The notes under the pieces were generated by a model, which did not search any database, was not told the DNA's origin, and saw only the letters and a list, made by a program, of their open reading frames with translations. DNA of 5,263 bases from JAADHY01 sp964428935 (GTDB lineage Bacteria; Planctomycetota; Planctomycetia; Planctomycetales; Planctomycetaceae), in NCBI GenBank assembly GCA_964428935.1, contig CAYSAG010000347.1, positions 1 through 5,263 on the forward strand. Direction: 5' to 3'. The position numbers were made by a program, and so were the translations under genes. The first letter of the stretch is position 1. Each line of letters starts with the position of its first letter. This document shows, in pieces, positions 1-5,263 of this stretch.

Positions 1-161
1 ACCTGTCCGAAGGGGTGTTGGTCCTGCAGCCCTTTGCCAAGGACGACACCAAGACCGTCGGTCAGGTGCTGGCCGAGCACGGCTTCAAAGCGGTCGGCTT
101 TGTCCGGTGGGTTCTGGGCGAGCAGAACGAACAGGGGCCGGCCGAAGAGAGCCAGACGTGA
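1..161 (+). CDS. tsf: Elongation factor Ts, C-terminal end (partial)
   Basis: This is the last 52 codons of a gene that begins before the window; the reading frame starts at base 3 and ends at TGA 159-161. EF-Ts is the cytoplasmic guanine-nucleotide exchange factor that releases GDP from EF-Tu during translation. The visible tail contains LVLQPFAKDDTKTVGQVL followed by GFKAVGFVRWVLGE. This matches the conserved EF-Ts ending, 'LLEQPFvKDpsKTVgqll...vrrFvRfevGE'. A short acidic tail, EQNEQGPAEESQT, follows and is not conserved in the family. The position directly upstream of pyrH agrees with the common rpsB-tsf-pyrH order. An intrinsic terminator 100 bases downstream suggests that the rpsB-tsf transcript stops before pyrH. 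Identification rests on this C-terminal motif and on context, because the N-terminal EF-Tu-binding part is outside the window. Confidence 0.9.
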   Translation, partial: LSEGVLVLQPFAKDDTKTVGQVLAEHGFKAVGFVRWVLGEQNEQGPAEESQT

Positions 162-175
162 GTCGTTCGCTGGCC

Positions 176-259
176 GCCGTCGGGGACGGCTGAGCCCGAT
201 TGATTCGGCACGGACCGGCGGCTGAAAGGACCCGTCGTCGCTTGCCGGAAACGCAAGCG
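176..259 (+). other. Two hairpins in the tsf 3' untranslated region
   Basis: Two perfect inverted repeats lie between the tsf stop and the terminator. The first is GCCGTC (176-181) and GACGGC (185-190) with a 3-base loop. The second is CGCTTGC (239-245) and GCAAGCG (253-259) with a 7-base loop. The second ends one base before the terminator stem starts, so the transcript would end in stacked hairpins. They may protect the 3' end of the rpsB-tsf mRNA or form part of a small RNA; neither role can be shown from sequence alone. Short GC-rich stems also arise by chance in DNA of this composition. Confidence 0.4.
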
Positions 260-260
260 C

Positions 261-303
261 TCACGCCCGTCGCCACTTGGCTGGCTGCGGGCGTGGCTTT
301 TTT
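261..303 (+). terminator. Intrinsic terminator after tsf
   Basis: The stem CACGCCCG (262-269) pairs perfectly with CGGGCGTG (288-295), with a flanking T-G wobble at 261/296. It continues inward through a T-G wobble and one mismatch to GCCA (272-275) and TGGC (282-285), closing a 6-base loop. Six T residues follow at 298-303. A long GC-rich stem followed at once by a T run is the standard Rho-independent form. The T run lies only on the plus-strand side, so it acts in the tsf direction. It separates tsf from pyrH, so pyrH probably has its own promoter between 304 and 426 or depends on readthrough. Confidence 0.85.
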
Positions 304-426
304 CACACCGAGGCGGTTCTACTGGGACGGAACTGCAGGGCCGAACGCAACTGGCCACACCGTCCGGGCGACGCTGGCCGGCCCAGGCGGAAAAACAGCG
401 ATCCGGGAACACACGACACCGAACGC

Positions 427-434
427 GGAAGGAG
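427..434 (+). promoter_or_regulatory. Shine-Dalgarno of pyrH
   Basis: GGAAGGAG sits 9 bases before ATG 444, a good match to the anti-Shine-Dalgarno at near-ideal spacing. It fixes the pyrH start. No convincing -35/-10 pair was found between the tsf terminator and this site. Confidence 0.8.
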
Positions 435-443
435 CGACCAGCC

Positions 444-1211
444 ATGGCAGAGCAGAGCGGTTCGTCGTTCAGACCGGCTTACCGGCGCGTGCTGCTGAAG
501 TTGAGCGGTGACAGTTTCGCGCGAAGCGGCGAGTCGGGCATCAGCATGACGCAAGTGGATTCCCTGGCCGAACAGATTAAGCGCGTGGTCGATGCCGGCG
601 TACAGATGGCCATTGTCTGCGGAGGCGGCAACATCCTGCGCGGCAAACAATTTCTGCAGGCGAGCACGTCGATCGCTCCAGCGACCGCGCACTACATGGG
701 CATGCTGGCCACGGTCATCAACGGACTGGCCTTGCAGGACGCGTTGGAGCATCTGGGCGTGCCGACTCGACTGCAAACGGCCATTCGAATGGAAGGGGTG
801 GCCGAGCCGTTCATTCGTCGACGGTGCATTCGACACCTGGAAAAAGGGCGGGTGGTCATTCTGGCGGCCGGAACCGGCAGCCCGTTCGTCACAACCGACA
901 CCGCGGCCGCTCTGCGGGCTCGCGAGATCGAAGCCGAAGTCTTGCTGAAAGCGACACGCGTCGACGGAGTCTTCACCGACGACCCGGAAAAGAACCCTCA
1001 CGCGGTCCGTTACCCCGAACTGTCCTTCCAGGAGGCTTTGGAAAAAAGGCTGGGCTTCATGGACGCTCAAGCCATTCACCACTGCATGGAGCACGGCATT
1101 CCGATCATCGTGTTCAACTACCAGAAGGAGGGAAACATCGAGCGGGTCATTGCTGGCGAGAAGGTCGGGACGCGGGTGACTTCGGCCGAGAAGCTGGAGC
1201 ACGGCCAGTAG
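444..1211 (+). CDS. pyrH: UMP kinase (uridylate kinase)
   Basis: UMP kinase phosphorylates UMP to UDP with ATP, in the cytoplasm, as a step of pyrimidine nucleotide synthesis. The bacterial enzyme is a hexamer of the amino-acid kinase fold, unrelated to eukaryotic UMP/CMP kinases. The 255-residue product is slightly longer than E. coli PyrH (241) because of an N-terminal lead of about 12 residues. Visible in order are: YRRVLLKLSGDSF at 13-25 with the phosphate-binding K19 and G22; GGGNILRG from residue 60; the UMP-site helix HYMGMLATVINGLALQDALE; GTGSPFVTTDTAA at 143-155; LLKATRVDGVFTDDPEKNP; and a C-terminal IIVFNYQKEGNIERVIAGEKVGTRV, matching the family's 'irVFn...gnl.rvi.GekvGT.v'. ATG 444 is supported by a strong Shine-Dalgarno. 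Two small oddities are GD for the usual GE after KLS, and S146 for the usual N in GTGNP. The gene follows tsf as in many bacteria, but no frr follows. Bacterial family members are often controlled by GTP and UTP; this cannot be read from the sequence. Confidence 0.97.
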   Translation: MAEQSGSSFRPAYRRVLLKLSGDSFARSGESGISMTQVDSLAEQIKRVVDAGVQMAIVCGGGNILRGKQFLQASTSIAPATAHYMGMLATVINGLALQDALEHLGVPTRLQTAIRMEGVAEPFIRRRCIRHLEKGRVVILAAGTGSPFVTTDTAAALRAREIEAEVLLKATRVDGVFTDDPEKNPHAVRYPELSFQEALEKRLGFMDAQAIHHCMEHGIPIIVFNYQKEGNIERVIAGEKVGTRVTSAEKLEHGQ

Positions 1212-1591
1212 CCCAAAGACGCCGGCCGCGGCAGTGGCCGAGCCGCTACACCGCACTGTCCGGAGACAAGGCCGGCCGACTCGAGAGGGTGGGACAGCAA
1301 GGCGGCTCGAGCTGGAACATTCGCTACGGACTCCGGTTCACGCTGAGACGTCGTTGCCGGGCAGGCTCGCCTCGGTGGTGAGCGGACGGCCGCTCTGCAC
1401 ACGTTCCGAACCGTTTCAACTGGGCTCCGTCTGTCGAATTCTTGGCCGAGAAAGCGGCGGGCCCCCTTCTCTTCGGCCACCCCCGACGTTAACATGCCCC
1501 GCCTTCGCGTGAGACCGGAGCGACGTTCGCTGACGGCCGGGGCAAACGAGAAGGGGCTTTTCGAGGACACCGGCCGACCAGCGGCGGGAAC

Positions 1592-1619
1592 GGACCCGTC
1601 TTCGTCCAGGCACGGGTCC
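1592..1619 (+). other. Perfect 8-bp hairpin upstream of the EF-G gene
   Basis: GGACCCGT (1592-1599) pairs with ACGGGTCC (1612-1619) across a 12-base loop. No T run follows, so it is not an intrinsic terminator on either strand. It could be part of a structured mRNA leader or a protein-binding inverted repeat. Its function is unknown. Confidence 0.4.
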
Positions 1620-1657
1620 CGTCGCCCGCGCAGGGTCTGCTCAAGTTACTGCGGAAC

Positions 1658-1690
1658 GTGGCCCGGGTTTCTGGAGGGACCGCGGGCCGC
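1658..1690 (+). other. GC-rich hairpin in the EF-G leader
   Basis: GTGGCCCG (1658-1665) pairs with CGGGCCGC (1683-1690), 8 pairs including one G-T, around a 17-base loop. A further stem, CCTCGG (1718-1723) with CCGAGG (1751-1756), lies just downstream. Taken with the hairpin at 1592-1619, this makes three stems within 165 bases upstream of the EF-G start. No T run follows. The stems may be a structured leader or chance pairing in GC-rich DNA. Confidence 0.3.
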
Positions 1691-1876
1691 AGGAGAGCCC
1701 TGCTCGATTCTGCTTCACCTCGGTCTGCCACTGCTCATCGGAAGGTCTGTCCGAGGGGAGACTGTCGCGCTGGAAGGCCACGCTCTGCCGTGCGGACCAG
1801 ACAGGCCGACGCCCACGTAACCCGAACACAAGTCGAAAGGCGCAACCTCAAACAGAACGCTCAACCAGACACGACC

Positions 1877-3997
1877 ATGAACCTGCGACAACACCGCAAC
1901 ATCGGAATCTCCGCACACATCGACTCGGGCAAGACGACCCTGACCGAGCGGATGCTCTACTACACCGGGCGCATCCACCGCATGCATGAGGTCAAGGGGG
2001 ACGACGGCAACCCCACAATGGACTTCATGGAGCTGGAGCGGGAACGCGGTATCACAATCACCTCGGCCTCGACGACGCTCTACTGGAAGGACCATTCGAT
2101 CAACGTCATCGACACTCCTGGGCATGTGGACTTCACGATCGAGGTGGAACGGAGCCTGCGCGTCCTGGACGGAGCGATTCTGGTGCTCTGTGCGGTCGGG
2201 GGCGTGCAGAGTCAGTCGCTGACCGTCGACCGGCAAATGAAGCGGTACCACGTGCCGCGGATTGCGCTCATCAACAAGATGGACCGCGTGGGAGCGGACC
2301 CGGACGCCGTCGTCCAGCAAATCGGCGAGAAACTGGGCGTCACGCCGTTGCCTTTGCAGTTGCCCATTGGCCGCGAGCAGAACTTCCAGGGCGTCATTGA
2401 CTTGGTGACCCGGCAGGCCGTCTACTTCGACGGCGAGAAAGGCGAACGAGTCCGGCGCGAACCGATTCCGGAGGAGTACCGGGAAGCGGCGGACGCAGCT
2501 CGCACGCATATGCTCGAGATACTGTCCATGTTCAGCGACGAGCTGCTGGTGCTGCTGTTGGAAGAGGAGGAAGTGCCGGAGTCGCTGGTTCGTCAAACCA
2601 TTCGCGAAGCGACGCTCAAGCAAGACGTCACGCCTGTCCTCTTGGGCAGCGCCTACCGCAACAAGGGCGTCCAGGAAGTGCTCGACGCGGTCCTGCACTA
2701 CCTACCCTCGCCGCTGGATCGCGAGGTCACGGCCATTGACCTTTCAGCCTCCAGCACCGACCGCAACCACACGGACGCCACCAACCACCGTGTGCCGTTG
2801 ACTCCCGACCCGGACCGACCGCTGGTGGCCATGGCGTTCAAGACGGTCGTCGAGCCGTTCGGGCAACTGACGTACGTCCGAATCTACCAGGGAACGCTGC
2901 GCAAAGGACAAGTCTACCGAAATGCTCGAACGGGCCAGTCCGTTCGCTTCGGACGGTTGCTGCGAATGCACGCCAACCAGCGTGAGGAGCTGACCGAGGC
3001 TCACGCGGGAGACATTGTGGCCGTCGTCGGAATCGACTGCGCCTCGGGCGACACGTTCTGTGGGCCGGACATCCAAGTGGCCCTGGAGAAAATTTACGTG
3101 CCCGAGCCGGTGGTGCGACTGGCGGTTCGTCCGCTGGACCGCAGCAGTAGCGACCGGTTGGGGAAGGCTTTGGAACGCTTCCGACGCGAAGACCCCACGT
3201 TTCGCGTCACCACGGACCCCGAAACCGGCGAAACGTTGATTGCCGGCATGGGTCAGCTGCACCTGGAGGTCTACCTGGAGCGGATGCGTCGGGAGTACGG
3301 CGTCCAGTGCGAAGCGGGTGAGCCGAAAGTGGCTTACCGGGAGCACCCCACAAAGGCCGTCACCTTCAACTACCGGCACCGGAAACAGACGGGTGGAGCC
3401 GGTCAGTACGCGCACGTGGTCGGACGGCTGGAGCCTTTGCCGGAGGACACTGACCAGCCGTACGAGTTCGTCGACCAGATTACCGGCGGACGCATTCCGC
3501 GCGAGTACATTCCGGCGGTCGACCAAGGTTTCCGGCAGGCTCTGGAGAAGGGACCGCTATGTGAGTGCGAAGTGACGGGCGTACGAGTCGTCTTGGAAGA
3601 CGGCAGCCACCACCAGGTGGACTCGTCCGAATTGGCCTTTCGCACGTGCGCCTTCCACTGTCTGCGCGACGCGCTGAAAAAAGCCGACGTCGTGTTGCTG
3701 GAGCCGATCATGCGGGTCGAGGTGGAAGTGCCCGAGGAGTTTCAAGGCTCGGTGGTCGGGCACTTGATTTCGCGACGCGGCCTGATTACTCACACCGACC
3801 GCCGCGCCCAGGACGCGGTCATCCTGGCTGAAGTACCGCTGGCCGAAATGTTCGACTACGCAAACGCGCTGCGTTCCATGACCCAAGGCAAAGGCACGTT
3901 CACCATGGAATTCGCCTGCTACCGCCGCGTCCCGCGCGACGTGGAGGAGCGGGTCGTGTCGAAGCGGCGGGAGCCGTTGGTGGCGGCGGGACGCTGA
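1877..3997 (+). CDS. fusA: Elongation factor G, spdEFG1/mtEFG1-like
   Basis: This GTPase moves tRNAs and mRNA through the ribosome during elongation, in the cytoplasm. The 706-residue product has the normal EF-G length and all five domains. The G domain shows AHIDSGKTT (13-21), RGITI (57-61), DTPGH (79-83), NKMD (133-136) and GSA (257-259). Domain II runs from about PLVAMAFK (315); domain III from about 409, with GMGQLHLEVYLERM; domain IV from about 484, with the tip loop KQTGGAGQYAHV (G506 on) and GSHHQVDSSE, where H579 matches the His of the T. thermophilus tip loop (H573). Domain V starts near LLEPIMRVEVEVPEEFQG (about 607). AHIDSGKTT replaces the classical AHIDAGKTT, and MHEVKG, MELERERGITI and LVLCAVGGVQSQS resemble mitochondrial EF-G1, placing it in the spdEFG1 group rather than classical EF-G I. 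ATG 1877 is chosen because homologues start a few residues before RNIGISAHID; no Shine-Dalgarno precedes it. The same frame is open back to a GTG at 1658, adding 73 arginine-rich residues that look non-coding. A second EF-G for ribosome recycling (spdEFG2) would be expected elsewhere in the genome. Confidence 0.95.
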   Translation: MNLRQHRNIGISAHIDSGKTTLTERMLYYTGRIHRMHEVKGDDGNPTMDFMELERERGITITSASTTLYWKDHSINVIDTPGHVDFTIEVERSLRVLDGAILVLCAVGGVQSQSLTVDRQMKRYHVPRIALINKMDRVGADPDAVVQQIGEKLGVTPLPLQLPIGREQNFQGVIDLVTRQAVYFDGEKGERVRREPIPEEYREAADAARTHMLEILSMFSDELLVLLLEEEEVPESLVRQTIREATLKQDVTPVLLGSAYRNKGVQEVLDAVLHYLPSPLDREVTAIDLSASSTDRNHTDATNHRVPLTPDPDRPLVAMAFKTVVEPFGQLTYVRIYQGTLRKGQVYRNARTGQSVRFGRLLRMHANQREELTEAHAGDIVAVVGIDCASGDTFCGPDIQVALEKIYVPEPVVRLAVRPLDRSSSDRLGKALERFRREDPTFRVTTDPETGETLIAGMGQLHLEVYLERMRREYGVQCEAGEPKVAYREHPTKAVTFNYRHRKQTGGAGQYAHVVGRLEPLPEDTDQPYEFVDQITGGRIPREYIPAVDQGFRQALEKGPLCECEVTGVRVVLEDGSHHQVDSSELAFRTCAFHCLRDALKKADVVLLEPIMRVEVEVPEEFQGSVVGHLISRRGLITHTDRRAQDAVILAEVPLAEMFDYANALRSMTQGKGTFTMEFACYRRVPRDVEERVVSKRREPLVAAGR

Positions 3998-4189
3998 GGA
4001 CGAAACGAGACGGCGCTGGCGGCTGGCACCCGTCCGCAGCCCGAACGAAGCCTCTGCTCGAGCGAGCTCGGCCAGTTCGGCCGCCCGGGCGGCTTCTGCG
4101 CGAAGCCGAACTCTTCGCAGCCCCTCTCGCACGTCGCCGGCCGGTGTGAGACCGAGCTGTTCCAGCCAGCGGCCTGCAAGGCAACCGGA
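3998..4189. other. Convergent gap between the EF-G gene and the small minus-strand gene
   Basis: The two genes point at each other across 192 bases. A bidirectional terminator would be expected, but I find no GC stem followed by a T run on either strand. The most notable inverted repeat is a 14-base palindrome, GCCGCCCGGGCGGC, near 4080, which has no loop. On the minus strand the frame of the small gene stays open after its stop and reads as an Ala/Glu/Arg-rich stretch. This is treated as a finding, not as a gene. Confidence 0.4.
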
Positions 4190-4462
4190 CTAACGGGTCG
4201 CTTCGGAGGCCTCTGCCTTGCCAGCCTCGGATTTCTGCGCCTCGGCTTCTTCTGCCAGCTTCAAGAACTGAAGGTCAATGTCGTACCAGCCGACGTTCTT
4301 GGTGTTCAGGAACTCGACCAAAGCTCGGCCGTTCTTGTTGACCGTCTTGACGACACCCGTCAGCCCGGCAAACCGACGAAGCTCCGGCCGTGTTCCGTCG
4401 ACAACGACTTTCTTGTTCGTGTACTGACGTCGAAGCTGCTCCAGTTCCCGTTCCGCTGGCAT
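4190..4462 (-). CDS. Small KOW-like protein with charged tail, function unknown
   Basis: The 90-residue product has three parts. Residues 4-30 begin with a short charged helix (ERELEQLRRQYTNK), followed by KVVVDGTRPELRRF. Residues 31-67 read FAGLTGVVKTVNKNGRALVEF, then NVGWYDIDLQFLKL. This pattern of a Gly turn, 'G.V..V...GRALVeF' and a following strand resembles a KOW/SH3-like small beta-barrel of the kind found in ribosomal proteins and NusG. Residues 70-88 are a low-complexity Ala/Glu/Lys/Ser tail, probably disordered. There is no signal peptide, membrane segment or cysteine, so a cytoplasmic protein is likely. I recall short proteins with 'VVVD..RPELrRF.G..G.VKTVN..GRALV.F...IGWYDID' as conserved in planctomycetes without a known role; this is recall, not a search result. 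ATG 4462 is chosen because GGAGGAG lies 9 bases upstream and the conserved-looking part starts there. The frame stays open upstream to 4672, but that part looks like noise. RNA or ribosome binding is possible by fold only. Confidence 0.8.
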   Translation of the reverse strand: MPAERELEQLRRQYTNKKVVVDGTRPELRRFAGLTGVVKTVNKNGRALVEFLNTKNVGWYDIDLQFLKLAEEAEAQKSEAGKAEASEATR

Positions 4463-4471
4463 CAGACGCGG

Positions 4472-4478
4472 CTCCTCC
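4472..4478 (-). promoter_or_regulatory. Shine-Dalgarno of the KOW-like gene
   Basis: Read on the minus strand, GGAGGAG lies 9 bases before ATG 4462. It is a near-perfect ribosome binding site. It favours the 90-residue start over the 160-residue frame that begins at 4672. Confidence 0.8.
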
Positions 4479-5263
4479 AAGAGTCCTCGGTAGCTCGTAA
4501 CCTCGTCTTGCTGACGCTCGTGCGCCGGTGACAGGGCGCTGTGGCCACTGCGGCCGACACGCTGCCCCAGCAACGTCCCCGGCTCGCACACGTCGCGACA
4601 GTTCCGGCGGCGAGCGCCGGAAGGACGCAGCCCCGCGTGCCGCTGACGAACTGAGCGACCGAGACGCGCCAACGGCCGCCGGCGGTCAAGGCGCGTGCGC
4701 TTCCCAGCCTAACGGCCAGTCACCTTCCGCGTCGCGTCGGCCGCCGCCCACGTCAGTCGTTTCGCCGCGCCGACCAAAGGCGACACAGCAACGCGGCCCC
4801 CCTCGACGTTGGCCGGCGCCGTTCGGACTGAGAATCGGCTTCGATCATATTCGGTGACGGTGAGCGAAAGGAAGGGAACGGCGAGTGTCCGACGGCCGGC
4901 TGCGCGGGGTTGCACGGCTGGCGTCGCCTTGAAAGGCGGGCGAAGCTGGTCGTCCGGCCGAGTGGGCGTCGAAGACGGCTCGAGAACGGCGGGACGCTGT
5001 TCGAAACGGGCTCAAAAACGAAGGGCGGCTGAATTTTTCTGGGGCGACGGGCCGAGGGTGCCGATACTCTACCGCAGCGACTTTTGGCTCGTGGCCGCTT
5101 CCGCTCCGCGCTCGGGACTCGCGGCCGCCGGCTCGGTCGCTCCGGCGACTCGACCTGAACGACCTTCGTTCGGTCCGGCGCGCGTCGAGCGTCAAAGGTT
5201 CCGGAAGTTTGTTCACAGGCTTCTGGAGAAGGTTCCCCAAGCGAAAGGAGATTCCAGGGGTTC
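4479..5263. other. Long gene-free stretch to the window end
   Basis: Nearly 800 bases hold no frame that looks like a protein on either strand. The open frames are arginine- and serine-rich, lack ribosome binding sites and show no family motif. Visible elements are the AT-rich spot near 4834-4850 with a possible minus-strand -10, and a second AT-rich spot at 5012-5040 containing AAAAA and TTTTT runs. Further on come a perfect hairpin, GAACGA (5157-5162) with TCGTTC (5166-5171), and a purine-rich AAAGGAGA at 5244-5251 close to the edge. The stretch may serve as a divergent promoter region, with a plus-strand gene starting beyond 5263. Confidence 0.4.
4844..4849 (-). promoter_or_regulatory. Possible -10 element for the KOW-like gene
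   Basis: On the minus strand TATGAT matches the sigma-70 -10 consensus TATAAT at five of six positions and lies in one of the few AT-rich spots of the upstream region. The hexamer at 17-base spacing, TCCTTT, is a poor -35 match. If used, it would give a leader of roughly 375 bases. This is a weak prediction. Confidence 0.25.

Larger units (their letters stand above)
1212..1876 (+). other. Gene-free stretch between pyrH and the EF-G gene
   Basis: These 665 bases contain no open frame that resembles a protein. The frames present are arginine- and proline-rich and look like GC-rich noise. I see no terminator with a T run after pyrH, no tRNA and no insertion-sequence ends. frr, which often follows pyrH, is absent, and I see no recognisable remnant of it. 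Several inverted repeats lie in the second half and are listed separately. The last 50 bases before the EF-G start are A/C-rich and poor in G, unlike the rest. The stretch probably carries the pyrH 3' end, the EF-G promoter and a long EF-G leader, but no promoter boxes can be named with confidence. Confidence 0.5.

Noticed and set aside
303..1256. 317-codon minus-strand open frame across pyrH
   Set aside because: It is antisense to the clear pyrH gene. Long antisense frames are common in GC-rich coding DNA, and the product shows no family motif.
1547..1563. Hairpin CGAGAAG / CTTTTCG as a terminator after pyrH
   Set aside because: The stem includes a G-T pair, is not GC-rich, has no T run after it and lies more than 330 bases after the pyrH stop.
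1658..1876. 73-codon in-frame N-terminal extension of EF-G from GTG 1658
   Set aside because: The residues are arginine-rich and unlike any EF-G. Homologues start just before RNIGISAHID, and no Shine-Dalgarno precedes the GTG. A lack of stops over 73 codons is unremarkable at this GC content.
1715..2698. 327-codon minus-strand open frame across the EF-G gene
   Set aside because: It is antisense to the GTPase domain of EF-G. The composition reflects the complement of EF-G codons and there is no ribosome binding site.
4463..4672. 70-codon N-terminal extension of the KOW-like protein
   Set aside because: A strong GGAGGAG lies 9 bases before ATG 4462, and the upstream residues have the composition of random GC-rich frames.
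4462..4689. 75-codon minus-strand frame overlapping the KOW-like start as TGATG
   Set aside because: A stop-start overlap can mark coupled genes, but this product is low-complexity, has no visible ribosome binding site and resembles nothing known to me.
4845..5240. 131-codon minus-strand frame
   Set aside because: It would start at TTG without a Shine-Dalgarno, and the product is Arg/Ser/Pro-rich without motifs.
5244..5251. AAAGGAGA as a Shine-Dalgarno for a plus-strand gene
   Set aside because: No start codon lies within the remaining 12 bases, so spacing would be long and the gene would be outside the window. It is only a hint.

Overview
The window looks like a chromosomal piece from a GC-rich member of the Planctomycetota. 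Two things suggest this. The elongation factor G has the variant signature AHIDSGKTT with a downstream 'MELERERGITI', which is typical of the spdEFG1/mitochondrial EF-G1 group found in spirochaetes, planctomycetes and some deltaproteobacteria. The small KOW-like protein near the end resembles, as far as I recall, a short family kept in planctomycete genomes. No database search was possible, so the phylum is an inference.

Layout. Bases 1-161 hold the 3' end of tsf (elongation factor Ts). A stretch with hairpins follows and ends in a clear intrinsic terminator (261-303). pyrH (UMP kinase, 444-1211) comes next with a strong Shine-Dalgarno. This matches the widespread bacterial order rpsB-tsf-pyrH, but the usual next gene, frr (ribosome recycling factor), is not there. 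Instead there are 665 bases with no gene I can support, with several perfect hairpins. Then comes a complete EF-G gene (1877-3997), which has no Shine-Dalgarno. A 192-base convergent gap separates it from a short minus-strand gene (4190-4462, 90 aa) with a very good Shine-Dalgarno, encoding a KOW/SH3-barrel-like protein with an Ala/Glu/Lys-rich tail. The last 800 bases (4463-5263) hold no supportable gene. They probably contain the minus-strand gene's leader and promoter, and perhaps the promoter region of a plus-strand gene beyond the edge.

Function. Three of the four genes belong to core growth machinery: EF-Ts recycles EF-Tu, UMP kinase supplies UDP for RNA synthesis, and EF-G translocates the ribosome. 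The fourth is uncharacterised. About 37 percent of the window is non-coding, which is high for bacteria. I see no mobile element, CRISPR array, tRNA or rRNA. I did not find a convincing new multi-gene system. The items most worth a second look are the KOW-like small protein with the same-frame Ala/Glu-rich stretch after its stop, the hairpin-rich 3' end of tsf, the missing frr, and the long EF-G leader.
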